Assembly (NCBI GenBank): GCA_000320605.2
Contig: KB445798.1
Location: forward strand, 112,021-122,533
Reading direction: 5' to 3'
Source of the DNA: Gelatoporia subvermispora B
Lineage: Eukaryota; Basidiomycota; Agaricomycetes; Polyporales; Gelatoporiaceae
DNA: 10,513 bases
Position 1 is the first letter of the stretch. Each line of letters begins with the position of its first letter. The translations under genes and the position numbers were made by a program. The notes beneath the pieces were generated by a model that saw nothing but the letters and a program-made list of their open reading frames with translations, was not told the origin of the DNA and made no database searches. Positions 1 through 7,126 of this stretch are shown here, in pieces.

Positions 1-1144
1 GAGGCGACGCGCCGGCCCATCAGGCAGGTCACCCATGCCTATGCCACGCTCATTCCGCAGTCGCCGCGCACGCAGATTATGCATTTGCAGGGAGAAAGCC
101 CGGGCGCCGCTGCTATCGTTTCATCTGCGCCCTCCAGCGGGCCAACTTTGGCGCCCTTGCCAATGCCGTTGCCGTCAACCGCAAAGGGCAAAGCCCGAGA
201 AGTTCTCCTTCAGCGTGAAGCTCGCGGTAAGCCGGCGAAGCCAACGGTGACAACGTACGTCGCGTGACATGTGCACCTAGATGACATTGCTGACATTGCG
301 TAGAGAGGGCTCGCCAAGTAGCAGTTTGTGTGAACCGGCGGAGTGTCAGCGTGAGGCACGTAATGATGGAGTACGGCAAGCGGGTTCTGGTTATCATTGC
401 GATGGCGGTGTGTTTGCGCGTACGTATTGCTGTATATTATATGTGTGAGACTTCAGTGGTAATTCGGCCTCTCAGCGCTACCTCCGGCTCGACGCCCTGG
501 AAGTATATGGCAGGGCCCTGCGTACGTGGTTACAGTTGGCCAAGTACCAGGCATTTACCCAACCTGGTGCGTATCCGATATAACGGCCTTCACTCACGAA
601 GACTGATTGTTTCCAGGAATCAGTGCTCGGCCATGATTGCGAGGTTCTCTGGCGCTGTGTGGAAAAAGTACGCATGCGAGGCAGATGGGCGTGCGGTCTT
701 CGAGAGGGCGTTGGCGCGAGGTGCAGTTTACAATATCCCCTTGGAGCGCGTACGCATTGCCTTAGTTGGTGCGTGACAGTTTGCTTAGTAGCGCATATGT
801 GCTGACAGCGGCGATTAGACCGACATCTGTATGGCACGGGCGATGGTTCTCATCCGTTCTCCGCCGGTGCTGTCCCGGCACAAAATGCACACTGCATCGT
901 TGTGTTCCGCGGTTTGGATGTGGGCGTGTTTGCCGACTGGTACGTTTCGCCTCATAATGCACGCTACGCCATGTTGACGAGATGTGGCGCTAGGCTGGAT
1001 TGTGCCGAATTGGTGCTGGGCGTCTCGTGTGCTCTATACAACGGCTATGATAGCATGGAAGCTGGGAGCGCTGCGTTTGCGCGAGCCAGGGATCAGGGCT
1101 TTGTGGTTGTATTTGAGTCTCGGCTGATAGATCCGCCGTCGTAG
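1..1144 (+). CDS. Tandem viroplasmin-like (RNase H1 N-terminal) domain protein, 5'-partial, six exons
   Basis: Proposed exons are 1-254, 304-419, 476-566, 617-768, 819-939 and 994-1144 (TAG stop), joining to 885 nt in one frame, or 294 visible residues. The five introns are 49, 56, 50, 50 and 54 nt, with donors GTACGT or GTGCGT and AG acceptors. Clear CTGAC/CTGAT branch points lie at 290-294, 603-607 and 802-806. Two copies of a small domain are seen, about residues 140-190 (begins YVVTVGQVPGIYPTW; later FSGAVWKKY) and 231-283 (begins IVVFRGLDVGVFADW; later LGVSCALYNGY). This G-x-Y/F-x-x-W then G-x-S pattern is that of the RNase H1 N-terminal/caulimovirus viroplasmin fold, known to bind RNA:DNA hybrid or dsRNA. 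No RNase H catalytic domain follows. The first ~135 residues are Pro/Ser/Ala-rich and basic, probably disordered. The domains make exons 3-6 fairly secure; exons 1-2 rest on splice signals and frame alone. The true start lies before the window. Function is unknown. Confidence 0.68.
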
Positions 1145-1528
1145 CATATAGTGATCTGCTATCGCATCGAATTGCTGTTTGCGTCGCTCAATGATATTTG
1201 TTCTCACTCGCATTTGAAGTTGCGTGAGACGTGAATATGCAGTTGATCGCTGTCGTGTGAAGTTCTCACGTGAAGTTGTGGTGGCCTGTCGTTGCAATGT
1301 TTGGTGCATTTAGTTTGATCATGTATGTTATGATTGTGTGCATTGAGAGCGCGAAATGACATGGGTACATATGACATTCATAGGGATGTAGCTCCTGCAT
1401 GTGGAACTGTAAGTTGTCAAGGTTTGAATGCAGAGTATAAGAGAGGCTTGCTTCAACCTCAGATTCCTGGAGACAACGCCGTAGTTGTTGCCTATCAATA
1501 AATCTCCTGGCTGAATATTTTGTTTAGC
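1145..1528. other. Gene-free flank with a TATA-like site and an AATAAA
   Basis: No convincing coding signal is seen in this stretch, which is visibly richer in A/T than the retrotransposon beside it. It should contain the 3' UTR and terminator of the viroplasmin-like gene. A TATAAG at 1436-1441 looks like a core promoter TATA box pointing right, and an AATAAA at 1497-1502 could be a polyadenylation signal or chance. Around 1195-1275 there are several imperfect copies of GTGAAGTT and TTCTCAC, which I cannot interpret. The right edge is the left boundary of the retrotransposon. Confidence 0.45.
1436..1441 (+). promoter_or_regulatory. TATA-like box
   Basis: TATAAG followed by a GAGAGGC run and then a mixed pyrimidine-rich stretch resembles a fungal core promoter. 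The next gene outside the retrotransposon is the TET/JBP gene, now about 5.7 kb away. Without the inserted element the distance to its ATG at 7127 would be roughly 0.3 kb. It is a motif match only. Confidence 0.2.
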
Positions 1529-1697
1529 ATGGGTGTAGGTGCCGGCTAAGCACGTGCGCAGCCGTGAGAGGCCGGCACCATCGTCCGACCGAGCGAGCAA
1601 TTTTAGGCGCGCGCCATTGTCTCTCGAACGCGCACCTCACTGCATCGCTCGCAGCCTCGCAGCATCCTCTCGCAGCTCGCGCATACACCAAAATTGC
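1529..1697 (+). repeat. Split direct repeat A1 (left terminus)
   Basis: This 169-bp block matches A2 at 6396-6564 without gaps; I count two differences (A1616 against G6483, and C1680 against T6547). It begins with ATGGGTGTA, the 9-mer that also ends B1 and B2. It holds an inverted repeat (1538-1546/1571-1579) and three copies of CTCGCAGC (1648-1655, 1656-1663, 1669-1676). The gag ATG lies 8 nt beyond its end, so promoter and 5' leader functions are probably inside it. Confidence 0.9.
1538..1579. repeat. 9-bp inverted repeat at the start of A1, possible recombinase site
   Basis: GGTGCCGGC at 1538-1546 is matched by its exact reverse complement at 1571-1579, separated by 24 bp that include the palindrome GCACGTGC (1550-1557). 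It starts immediately after the 9-mer common to the termini, where a recombinase would be expected to bind. The same structure is present in A2 at 6405-6446. The role is inferred. Confidence 0.5.
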
Positions 1698-1704
1698 GCC
1701 AGAA

Positions 1705-3286
1705 ATGACATCTGCGCACTTGGGGATTAACCTTGGCAGTACCGACGCGAATGGGCCGCGAACGCGCTCACGTGCGGCTCATCCATCTAGCGCAGCTGGC
1801 GACGACGACGGGCAGCAAGCGACAATGGGCCAGGTCACAGCTCTGCCGGCCGCCCTACCGCAACCTCAGAGCCAGGGGGCTGGCGGTGCGATTCCGCCAT
1901 CTGCCCCGGGACAACCACCAGGCCGGCGTGCTCCCGGCGTACCCGCATCTCAGCCAGCGACCCCGGCGGCCACCGCAGTGGTGCAGCGCGTGGTGGCGGC
2001 GCAAGCGCAGCCGATGGGACCGCCACCCATGCGGATCGACGGGCTCATCTCGCAGCCTGCCCTTGCGGCTGAGGCTCCCCCCATTCCTTCGGCGCCCGTC
2101 ACGTCCCCTCATGGCGGCGGACCGCTCCTGAACCTCGTTGCGCCGAGCGACGTAATCGAGCGGGCGCGGGCGGCGGCAGCCATGGCCGCTGACAGCAAAG
2201 TCACTCCCCTTCCACCGGTGGAGGTGGGAAAACAGCCGAGCCCACTGGGAATTCGTGAGTGCACTTTCTTCCTTCTGCAAGGCCATTTCCGTACCGCCAC
2301 CACCGAGTCAGGCACGCTTGCCGACCGAGTGCTCTGGGTCCCCGTCTGGCCTTGAGCCTGTCCGTATGCCCGCCCTAGGCCATGTGCCTTGCAGATTCCT
2401 CCGTCTCCGTTTCCGTTCCGTATTTTGCACCTCCGATCTCCGAACCGAACAGTGTGCTGACAACTGGTCTGTCACAGCGATCCCACCCAAGGTGGACGAG
2501 GCGGTCCAGCGTGGAAGATACGTGCCTTACTCGGCGCTGACTGTTGCGGCACGGCTTCGAGCGGCGCGCAGTGATGATGAGTTCATCATAAATGCGCAGG
2601 GCGGCATTACCGCGAAAGGCCTCGACCGGCGCTCCGAACGCCACATCTCGTTCCCGGAATGGACGACGTCGGGCGATGCAGTCGCTTCCCTGATGGAGAA
2701 GTACCACGGTGTCATGCATGCAGCAGTACTACGGGCACACCACAAGGTGGTGACTGGCCTTGCCGTGAGTCACTCCTGGGAGACGGCATTGGAGTATGAC
2801 ATATCTCAGCGGGACATGTGGTCCATGGATCCGACTCTGGACATCTCAGGCATTAATCTTGTGGCCTTGAATATGATCACTTCGCGCCTGATTCCATCAG
2901 CTGCTCCACCCTTGGCGACTACTTCGTTTCCCCCGCTCTCGTTCAAGCGCACGCGGGCGACCGCCGATGACAGTTTTGCGAGTGCTAAGCGCTCGAGGAC
3001 CTCGGTTGTGGCGGGTGGTTCAGGCATTTGTTTTCGGTGTGGCTACACCGGTCATCTCCCGCGCTCCTGCTCAGCCGATGTTACCGCAGCTGGACAGCCC
3101 GTTGCCGCACTTGCACCAGGCCCAAACAACCGGCAGTCACTGGTTGCGCCTGATGGGTGCCAGTACTGTTTTGGCTATGCCCGATCCGCCAGCTGCCAGT
3201 TCGGCTCTGCATGCGCGAATGCGCACGCATGCAGCATCTGCAGACAGGAGGGACATGGAGCCGGAGCCTGCTCCCGACACAAGTGA
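1705..3286 (+). CDS. Gag-like protein (ORF1) of the Ngaro element, with a probable intron
   Basis: Translation probably begins at ATG 1705 (G at -3), 8 nt after A1. The first exon (to 2254) encodes a Pro/Ala/Gln-rich region. A GTGAGT donor at 2255 then ends the open frame, and the protein resumes in another frame at about 2480 with IPPKVDEAVQRG and VPYSALTVAARLRA, a pattern I associate with the capsid-like part of DIRS/Ngaro ORF1 proteins. The simplest join is 2254 to 2478 (223-nt intron, CTGAC branch at 2457-2461, CACAG acceptor), giving 452 residues. A 124-nt intron ending at 2378 is also in frame. A 140-nt intron ending at the better TTGCAG (2394) would need a 1-nt frameshift near 2478. 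The C-terminus carries a CCHC zinc knuckle (C-x2-C-x4-H-x4-C, about residues 368-381) and a second Cys/His-rich block rich in CxxC pairs, both nucleic-acid binding features. It should package element RNA. Its last 32 nt overlap ORF2. Confidence 0.72.
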
Positions 3287-4982
3287 CCCGCAACGGGTGG
3301 TCACGCCGCTGCTCCCGGATCAAGTGGAGCAGCTTCTTCGACGACTGCAGATTTATGACGAGTGGTCACACGTGATCACCGGTCTATGGAACGGTTTCGA
3401 CGTGGGAGCTGGTTTCCACGTCCAACAGACACTCCTTTTTGATAATCACGCCTCCGTGAATCTGGTCCGTACGTGCTGCCTTTGCTGTTGCCGGGTCGCC
3501 TCTCATGGTATTATCGGCTAGGATGCCGCATTTATAGACACCTATGTTGCCGGGGAGCAGGCTGCGGGGCGCTACTCCCAGGCTTTCAGCGCGGCCGAGC
3601 TGGAGGCTGTTATTGGCCCTTTCCGCACAGCCCCACTGGGTCTGGTGCCAAAGCCAGGCTCAGACAAGTTTCGCCTAATCCAGGATCTTTCCTATCCCCG
3701 CAACGACGCCAGCACACCTTCTGTAAACTCCTTCATTACGGCGGGCGACTATCCAACCGAGTGGGGCACATTCGCGAGCACCGCGGCTCTGGTGCTTGGG
3801 CTCCTGCAAGGGTGTCTCGCGGCTACCTTCGATATCTCGTCTGCATATCGCATGACACCGGTACATCCTTCCCAGCAGCGTGCCTTGTGTGTTCTTTGGA
3901 GAGGGAGGGTTTATGTCGATCGCGCGCTGGCATTTGGGCTTGCCTCCAGTGCAGGCGTGTTCGGAGCAGTGGCCGATATGCTTGTGGCCATCTATGGCCG
4001 ATTAGGGTTTACGCACTTGCGGAAGTGGGTCGACGACTTCTTCGTCATCCGCTTACCTGGCGACTCCTGGTCCGAGGGCGATTTTCTCGCCGTATCGGCA
4101 CCGCTTGGAGTTACCTGGAATGCAAAGAAGACACGTGGTTTGGCTCCAATACAGCGCTACATCGGCTTCGATTGGGATCTCGATGGCAAGCGGGTGCGCT
4201 TTCCACTGGAGAAGCGCGACGCCTTACTAGCTCTGGTCGCTGCGTGGCTGATCCCGGATGCTCGCTTTTCAGCTCGTGAGGCAGCTCATCTGCATGGCAA
4301 GCTGGTCCATGCAGCGTCAATCTATGTCCTTATTCGCCCTTTCCTGCCGTCCGTATCACGGTTTGCGGTCACCTTCACATCTTCTCGGGCCCGTTTGCAT
4401 CCACCGGCCCCGTTGACGTCCGATATCTCTTGGGTCCAGTGGCTGCTTACACAGCTACCCAACGAGCTCCTGTTGGCCCGAGCCGAGCCGACCGACATTG
4501 GTTGGTGGGGAGATGCCAGCTCCTCATTTGGCATTGGCCTGGTAATCGGCAGGTTCTGGGCGGTATGGGCTTGGGCCCCAGGTTTCCGGGTTGGTCCGAA
4601 GCAAGCTTTCGACATTGGCTGGGCCGAGGCGGTGGCCGTCGAGCTTGGGCTAGAGTTGGTTGTGCGTTCTGGGCTAACACAGCGTCTTGGGCCGGCTTGC
4701 TCCCACTTGCTGGTGCGGTCGGACAACACCGGGGTTGTGGCAGTGATTCGCAAAGGCCGTTCCTGCAGTCAGTCCACCAATGGTGTGCTGCGCCGCATCT
4801 ATGCTTCCCTGGCCGCCCACGGCATTTCGCTGGCCGCCGAACACGTGCCCGGGAAGCACAACATCTCCGACAGCCTTTCACGGGAGGATATTGTGGCATT
4901 CCTACGGGCATTTCCCAACGCTCAGCAAAATATCACTGTGCCATTGCCCGATGCGCTCGTTGGCAAGCTTTGCCCTTGGTGA
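3255..4982 (+). CDS. Reverse transcriptase-RNase H polyprotein (ORF2), one intron
   Basis: This protein copies element RNA to DNA and degrades the template. The proposed exons are 3255-3464 and 3522-4982 (556 aa). The 57-nt intron has a weak GTCCGT donor, a CTCAT branch-like site and a CTAG acceptor, and it removes the in-frame TAG at 3519-3521. RT motifs follow in order: the PKPGSDKFRLIQDLSYPRN block; motif A FDISSAY (D174); motif B AFGLASSAGVF; motif C WVDDF (D241, D242), with Trp in place of the usual Tyr of YxDD. RNase H follows with GDAS (D401), E439, SDN (D471) and ISDSLSR (D520), so the four acidic residues are present. ATG 3255 overlaps the end of ORF1 by 32 nt in the +1 frame, so expression could be by reinitiation or +1 frameshift; the exact start is uncertain. 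The stop TGA (4980-4982) overlaps the ATG of the recombinase gene. No protease or methyltransferase domain is seen. Confidence 0.88.
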
Positions 4983-6202
4983 TGCCTGCACTCGGGTTCC
5001 AGATTGTGCCAGGAGTGGGTCCCGCGGACCCTGCGACAGTAGAATCCCTTGGTCGCCTGCCTTTGCGACCATCGCCTTTGCGGCCGGATTGCCATGCAGA
5101 TGAGCGCTTGTTCCATTGGCGAGGTGTCAATATTCCACCGTCCTGGTCACTTGGACACCCGGTCCTGCTCCGTCTGCGCGACCTGGCCTCACAGGCATCA
5201 CTGCGGGACTCGACCCTTGGCGGATATGGCTCTGGGCTGCGCAAGTTTCACCTGTTCTGCGACATTTTCTCGGTATCGGAAAATTTGCGCTTGCCGGCAT
5301 CCTGTGGTTTGCTCCATGCCTTTGCGCTCTGGGCAGCGGCTGAACCAGATGTGAACGACCCGGTCCTTGCACGCGGGGCTATTCTGGAGCCGGTGGCTGT
5401 CTTTGTCGTCCACAAGTACCTGGCGGCAGTGCGCGTGTGGCACCTGGTGCATGGCTGGCCGCCCCCGCTGTCGGAGGACCAGCTGGAGATCATTGGCTTC
5501 TCACTGCGGGGCCTGGCGAACATTCAACGGGAATGACGTACCCGGCCACCACGACCACCAGTGACCGTTCACATGTTAGCGTCACTCAAGGCTGTTCTCT
5601 GCCTCAGCGATCCCTTCGATGCATGTCTCTGGGCAGCGTGTGCCTGCGCATTCTGGGGCATGATGCGGTTTGGCGAGGTATCTGTGCGCACACGGGCATC
5701 GTTCAGTGGCATCCTGCATCTCAAGCGTAGCAATGTCTTGTCAGCGAACGACCTCGATGGCGTCCCGTATGCTCGACTCGACTTGCCAGCGGCCAAGACC
5801 GCCAAGCCAGGTGAAGTGCAACACGTGTTTCTGAACGCCCAGACTGCTGGTCTCTCCCCCCTGGATGCCCTCTCTAACCTGGCCCAGGTCGTCCCTGCAG
5901 GGGCGGATGACCCGCTGTTCAGCTGGCGCGATGGCCGCGGGGAGATACGGCCCTTGGTGCGCGATGCGGCTCTGCAGCGCGTCAATGGCATCTTTGTGGC
6001 GCTCGGGTTGGGGAACACATACGGCCACTCCTTCCGAATCGGGGGTGCTTCGTTCTACCTTGCTCAAGGCGTCAGTCCGGAGATCGTGCGGATTGCGGGC
6101 CGCTGGCGCTCCCTGGCCTACGAGACATACATTCGCGCCTTCGAGCAAGTCTCCTCACGACACATGGCCGACCTGCCGCTGCCGGGCACCGGGGCTGCAT
6201 AG
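4982..6202 (+). pseudogene. Tyrosine recombinase (ORF3) interrupted by one in-frame TGA
   Basis: The recombinase would integrate the circular DNA form of the element. The start ATG at 4982 overlaps the RT stop as TGATG. The frame runs 407 codons to TAG 6200-6202, with a single internal stop, TGA 5534-5536 (codon 185). The N-terminal part (about residues 50-180) is a core-binding/SAM-like domain. The catalytic part begins after PPRPPVT and has arm Arg in MRFGE (R229), the H-x-x-R box HSFR (H349, R352), GRW (W375) and the likely nucleophile Tyr in YIR (Y383); a neighbouring Y380 is the less likely alternative. All catalytic residues lie beyond the stop, so the upstream product would be inactive. 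The residues on both sides of the TGA read as one continuous recombinase, and I found no plausible intron removing it. TGA is one C-to-T change from CGA in a CpG context, compatible with methylation-linked decay. A sequencing error or readthrough remains possible. Confidence 0.82.
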
Positions 6203-6289
6203 GGCTACTGGTACTGCGCGGTGGCGGCGGGGTTGGGCTGGCCGCGTCGCTGCGTGCCACGGGGCGCGCCCCCGCGCTGGTTCTGGGTA
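6203..6289. other. GC-rich 3' leader between recombinase stop and B1
   Basis: This 87-bp stretch between the ORF3 stop and repeat B1 is very GC-rich, with GGCGG/GGGGC runs, and shows no coding or clear regulatory signal. Confidence 0.35.
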
Positions 6290-6404
6290 AGCGGCTCGCT
6301 CGCTCCGCGTCTGCCCGCACTCACACGGGCTACGCCCAACCTACTTGCAGGTCTCCGTCTTTGCCTCCCGCCGCCTTCCAGCAAGACGAGGTCGGATGGG
6401 TGTA
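6290..6404 (+). repeat. Split direct repeat B1 (internal)
   Basis: This 115-bp block matches B2 at 6779-6893 without gaps; I see one difference (G6307 against A6796). Its last nine bases, ATGGGTGTA, are also the first nine of A2, so B1-A2 forms a fused junction. In the split-repeat model this junction copies the one made when B2 and A1 join in the circular intermediate. Confidence 0.9.
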
Positions 6405-6564
6405 GGTGCCGGCTAAGCACGTGCGCAGCCGTGAGAGGCCGGCACCATCGTCCGACCGAGCGAGCAATTTTAGGCGCGCGCCGTTGTCTCTCGAACGCGC
6501 ACCTCACTGCATCGCTCGCAGCCTCGCAGCATCCTCTCGCAGCTCGTGCATACACCAAAATTGC
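6396..6564 (+). repeat. Split direct repeat A2 (internal)
   Basis: This copy of A1 overlaps B1 by nine bases. It differs from A1 at two positions and keeps the inverted repeat (6405-6413/6438-6446) and the three CTCGCAGC copies. The match ends at 6564, where the sequence turns into a C-rich run. Confidence 0.9.
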
Positions 6565-6778
6565 ACCCACCCACCCTTCCCCGGCGGTTCCGTTCACCTG
6601 ATTGTCCAGTGGCGCGGGCACCACGTAACTCACTGTAGTCACTCCTTCTTGTACCCGTTCCGTAGATCCATCATGAATTGCAGAATACATTCGTTGTACT
6701 ACCGTTTGGCTTTCCTGGCCGGTTCGACAGGAGGCACCGCGAAGCCTGCAACAAATCGCGAAGCGAACCCGCCCGCCC
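6565..6778. other. Spacer between A2 and B2
   Basis: This 214-bp non-repeated stretch starts with CCCACC-type runs and shows no convincing gene. By position it belongs to the retrotransposon 3' region and probably holds RNA 3'-end signals, though no clear AATAAA is visible. Confidence 0.4.
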
Positions 6779-6893
6779 AGCGGCTCGCTCGCTCCACGTC
6801 TGCCCGCACTCACACGGGCTACGCCCAACCTACTTGCAGGTCTCCGTCTTTGCCTCCCGCCGCCTTCCAGCAAGACGAGGTCGGATGGGTGTA
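6779..6893 (+). repeat. Split direct repeat B2 (right terminus)
   Basis: This second copy of B1 forms the right end of the element and ends with ATGGGTGTA. The sequence after 6893 diverges from that after B1, which places the boundary here or within the 9-mer. Confidence 0.9.
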
Positions 6894-6970
6894 CTGAGTT
6901 GAGTAGGTGCCAATCACCTGAAACGCACGAAGTTGGCTGTGTGAATGTGCCATAGAGTAGCATTCAATGG

Positions 6971-7015
6971 GCAGCCGGCCCGCTAACGCTCCGCGGAGCT
7001 AGTCGCTGCGGCTGC
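6971..7015. repeat. 45-bp imperfect palindrome
   Basis: The outer arms GCAGCCG (6971-6977) and CGGCTGC (7009-7015) are exact reverse complements. They are nearly co-centred with a perfect 12-bp palindrome, GCTCCGCGGAGC (6988-6999), and the segments between pair only partly. Similar GC-rich subterminal palindromes occur near ends of DNA transposons, so it could mark a transposon end; that is inference. Confidence 0.5.
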
Positions 7016-7020
7016 TACTT

Positions 7021-7040
7021 GAACATCCTTGAACATCCTT
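7021..7040. repeat. Tandem duplication of a 10-mer
   Basis: GAACATCCTT is repeated exactly twice in tandem. The preceding bases CTT extend the periodicity to 7018-7040. Possibly slippage; no function is apparent. Confidence 0.6.
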
Positions 7041-7126
7041 CAGACTCTTGCTACCGCTTCATGTGCACTTCGACGTCTCCGCTAGCAGCGATCGACAGCT
7101 ACGTATCGGAGACAGGAGCTCAGAAC

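Larger units (their letters stand above)
1529..6893 (+). mobile_element. Ngaro-like tyrosine-recombinase retrotransposon
   Basis: The element spans 5365 bp in the order A1 (1529-1697), gag-like gene, RT-RNase H gene, tyrosine recombinase gene, B1 (6290-6404), A2 (6396-6564), spacer, B2 (6779-6893). This split direct-repeat layout, with a tyrosine recombinase in place of a DDE integrase, defines the Ngaro branch of the DIRS order; DIRS1-type elements have inverted termini. No methyltransferase domain or SGNH hydrolase gene is seen. Such elements are thought to be reverse transcribed, to form a circle in which B2 joins A1, and to insert by site-specific recombination without a classical target duplication. 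The near-identity of the repeats suggests recent arrival, yet the recombinase gene carries a premature TGA, so this copy is probably unable to move without help. The ends are set by where the repeats stop matching and could shift by up to 9 bp, because ATGGGTGTA is shared by both termini. Confidence 0.85.
6894..7060. other. Gene-free right flank of the retrotransposon
   Basis: This stretch lies between the element end and the first ATG in the TET/JBP frame. It contains GTAGGTGCC (6903-6911), also present at the start of A1; a short hairpin AGGTG-CCAAT-CACCT; the 45-bp palindrome described separately; and a tandem 10-mer. It probably includes 5' UTR and promoter DNA of the dioxygenase gene, or the left end of a KDZ-type transposon. 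Neither can be shown here. Confidence 0.4.

Noticed and set aside
2255..2281. Very short GTGAGT...CAAG intron in gag
   Set aside because: At 27 nt it is too short for spliceosomal removal and does not restore the downstream frame.
3473..4279. 268-codon frame overlapping the reverse transcriptase
   Set aside because: It is an alternative frame of the RT coding region, rich in Arg/Cys/Trp as expected for shadow translation, with no motif of its own.
4430..4981. Upstream extension of the recombinase frame inside the RNase H coding region
   Set aside because: The RNase H motifs in the other frame are clear, and ATG 4982 with the TGATG overlap is a better recombinase start.
1529..6893. LTR retrotransposon or DIRS1-type element
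   Set aside because: The repeats are split (A1...B1A2...B2), not a single terminal direct repeat or inverted termini, and the element encodes a tyrosine recombinase with no integrase.
6205..6963. 252-codon open frame on the minus strand
   Set aside because: It runs through B1, A2 and B2 and its internal protein repetition simply mirrors the DNA repeats; there is no family resemblance.
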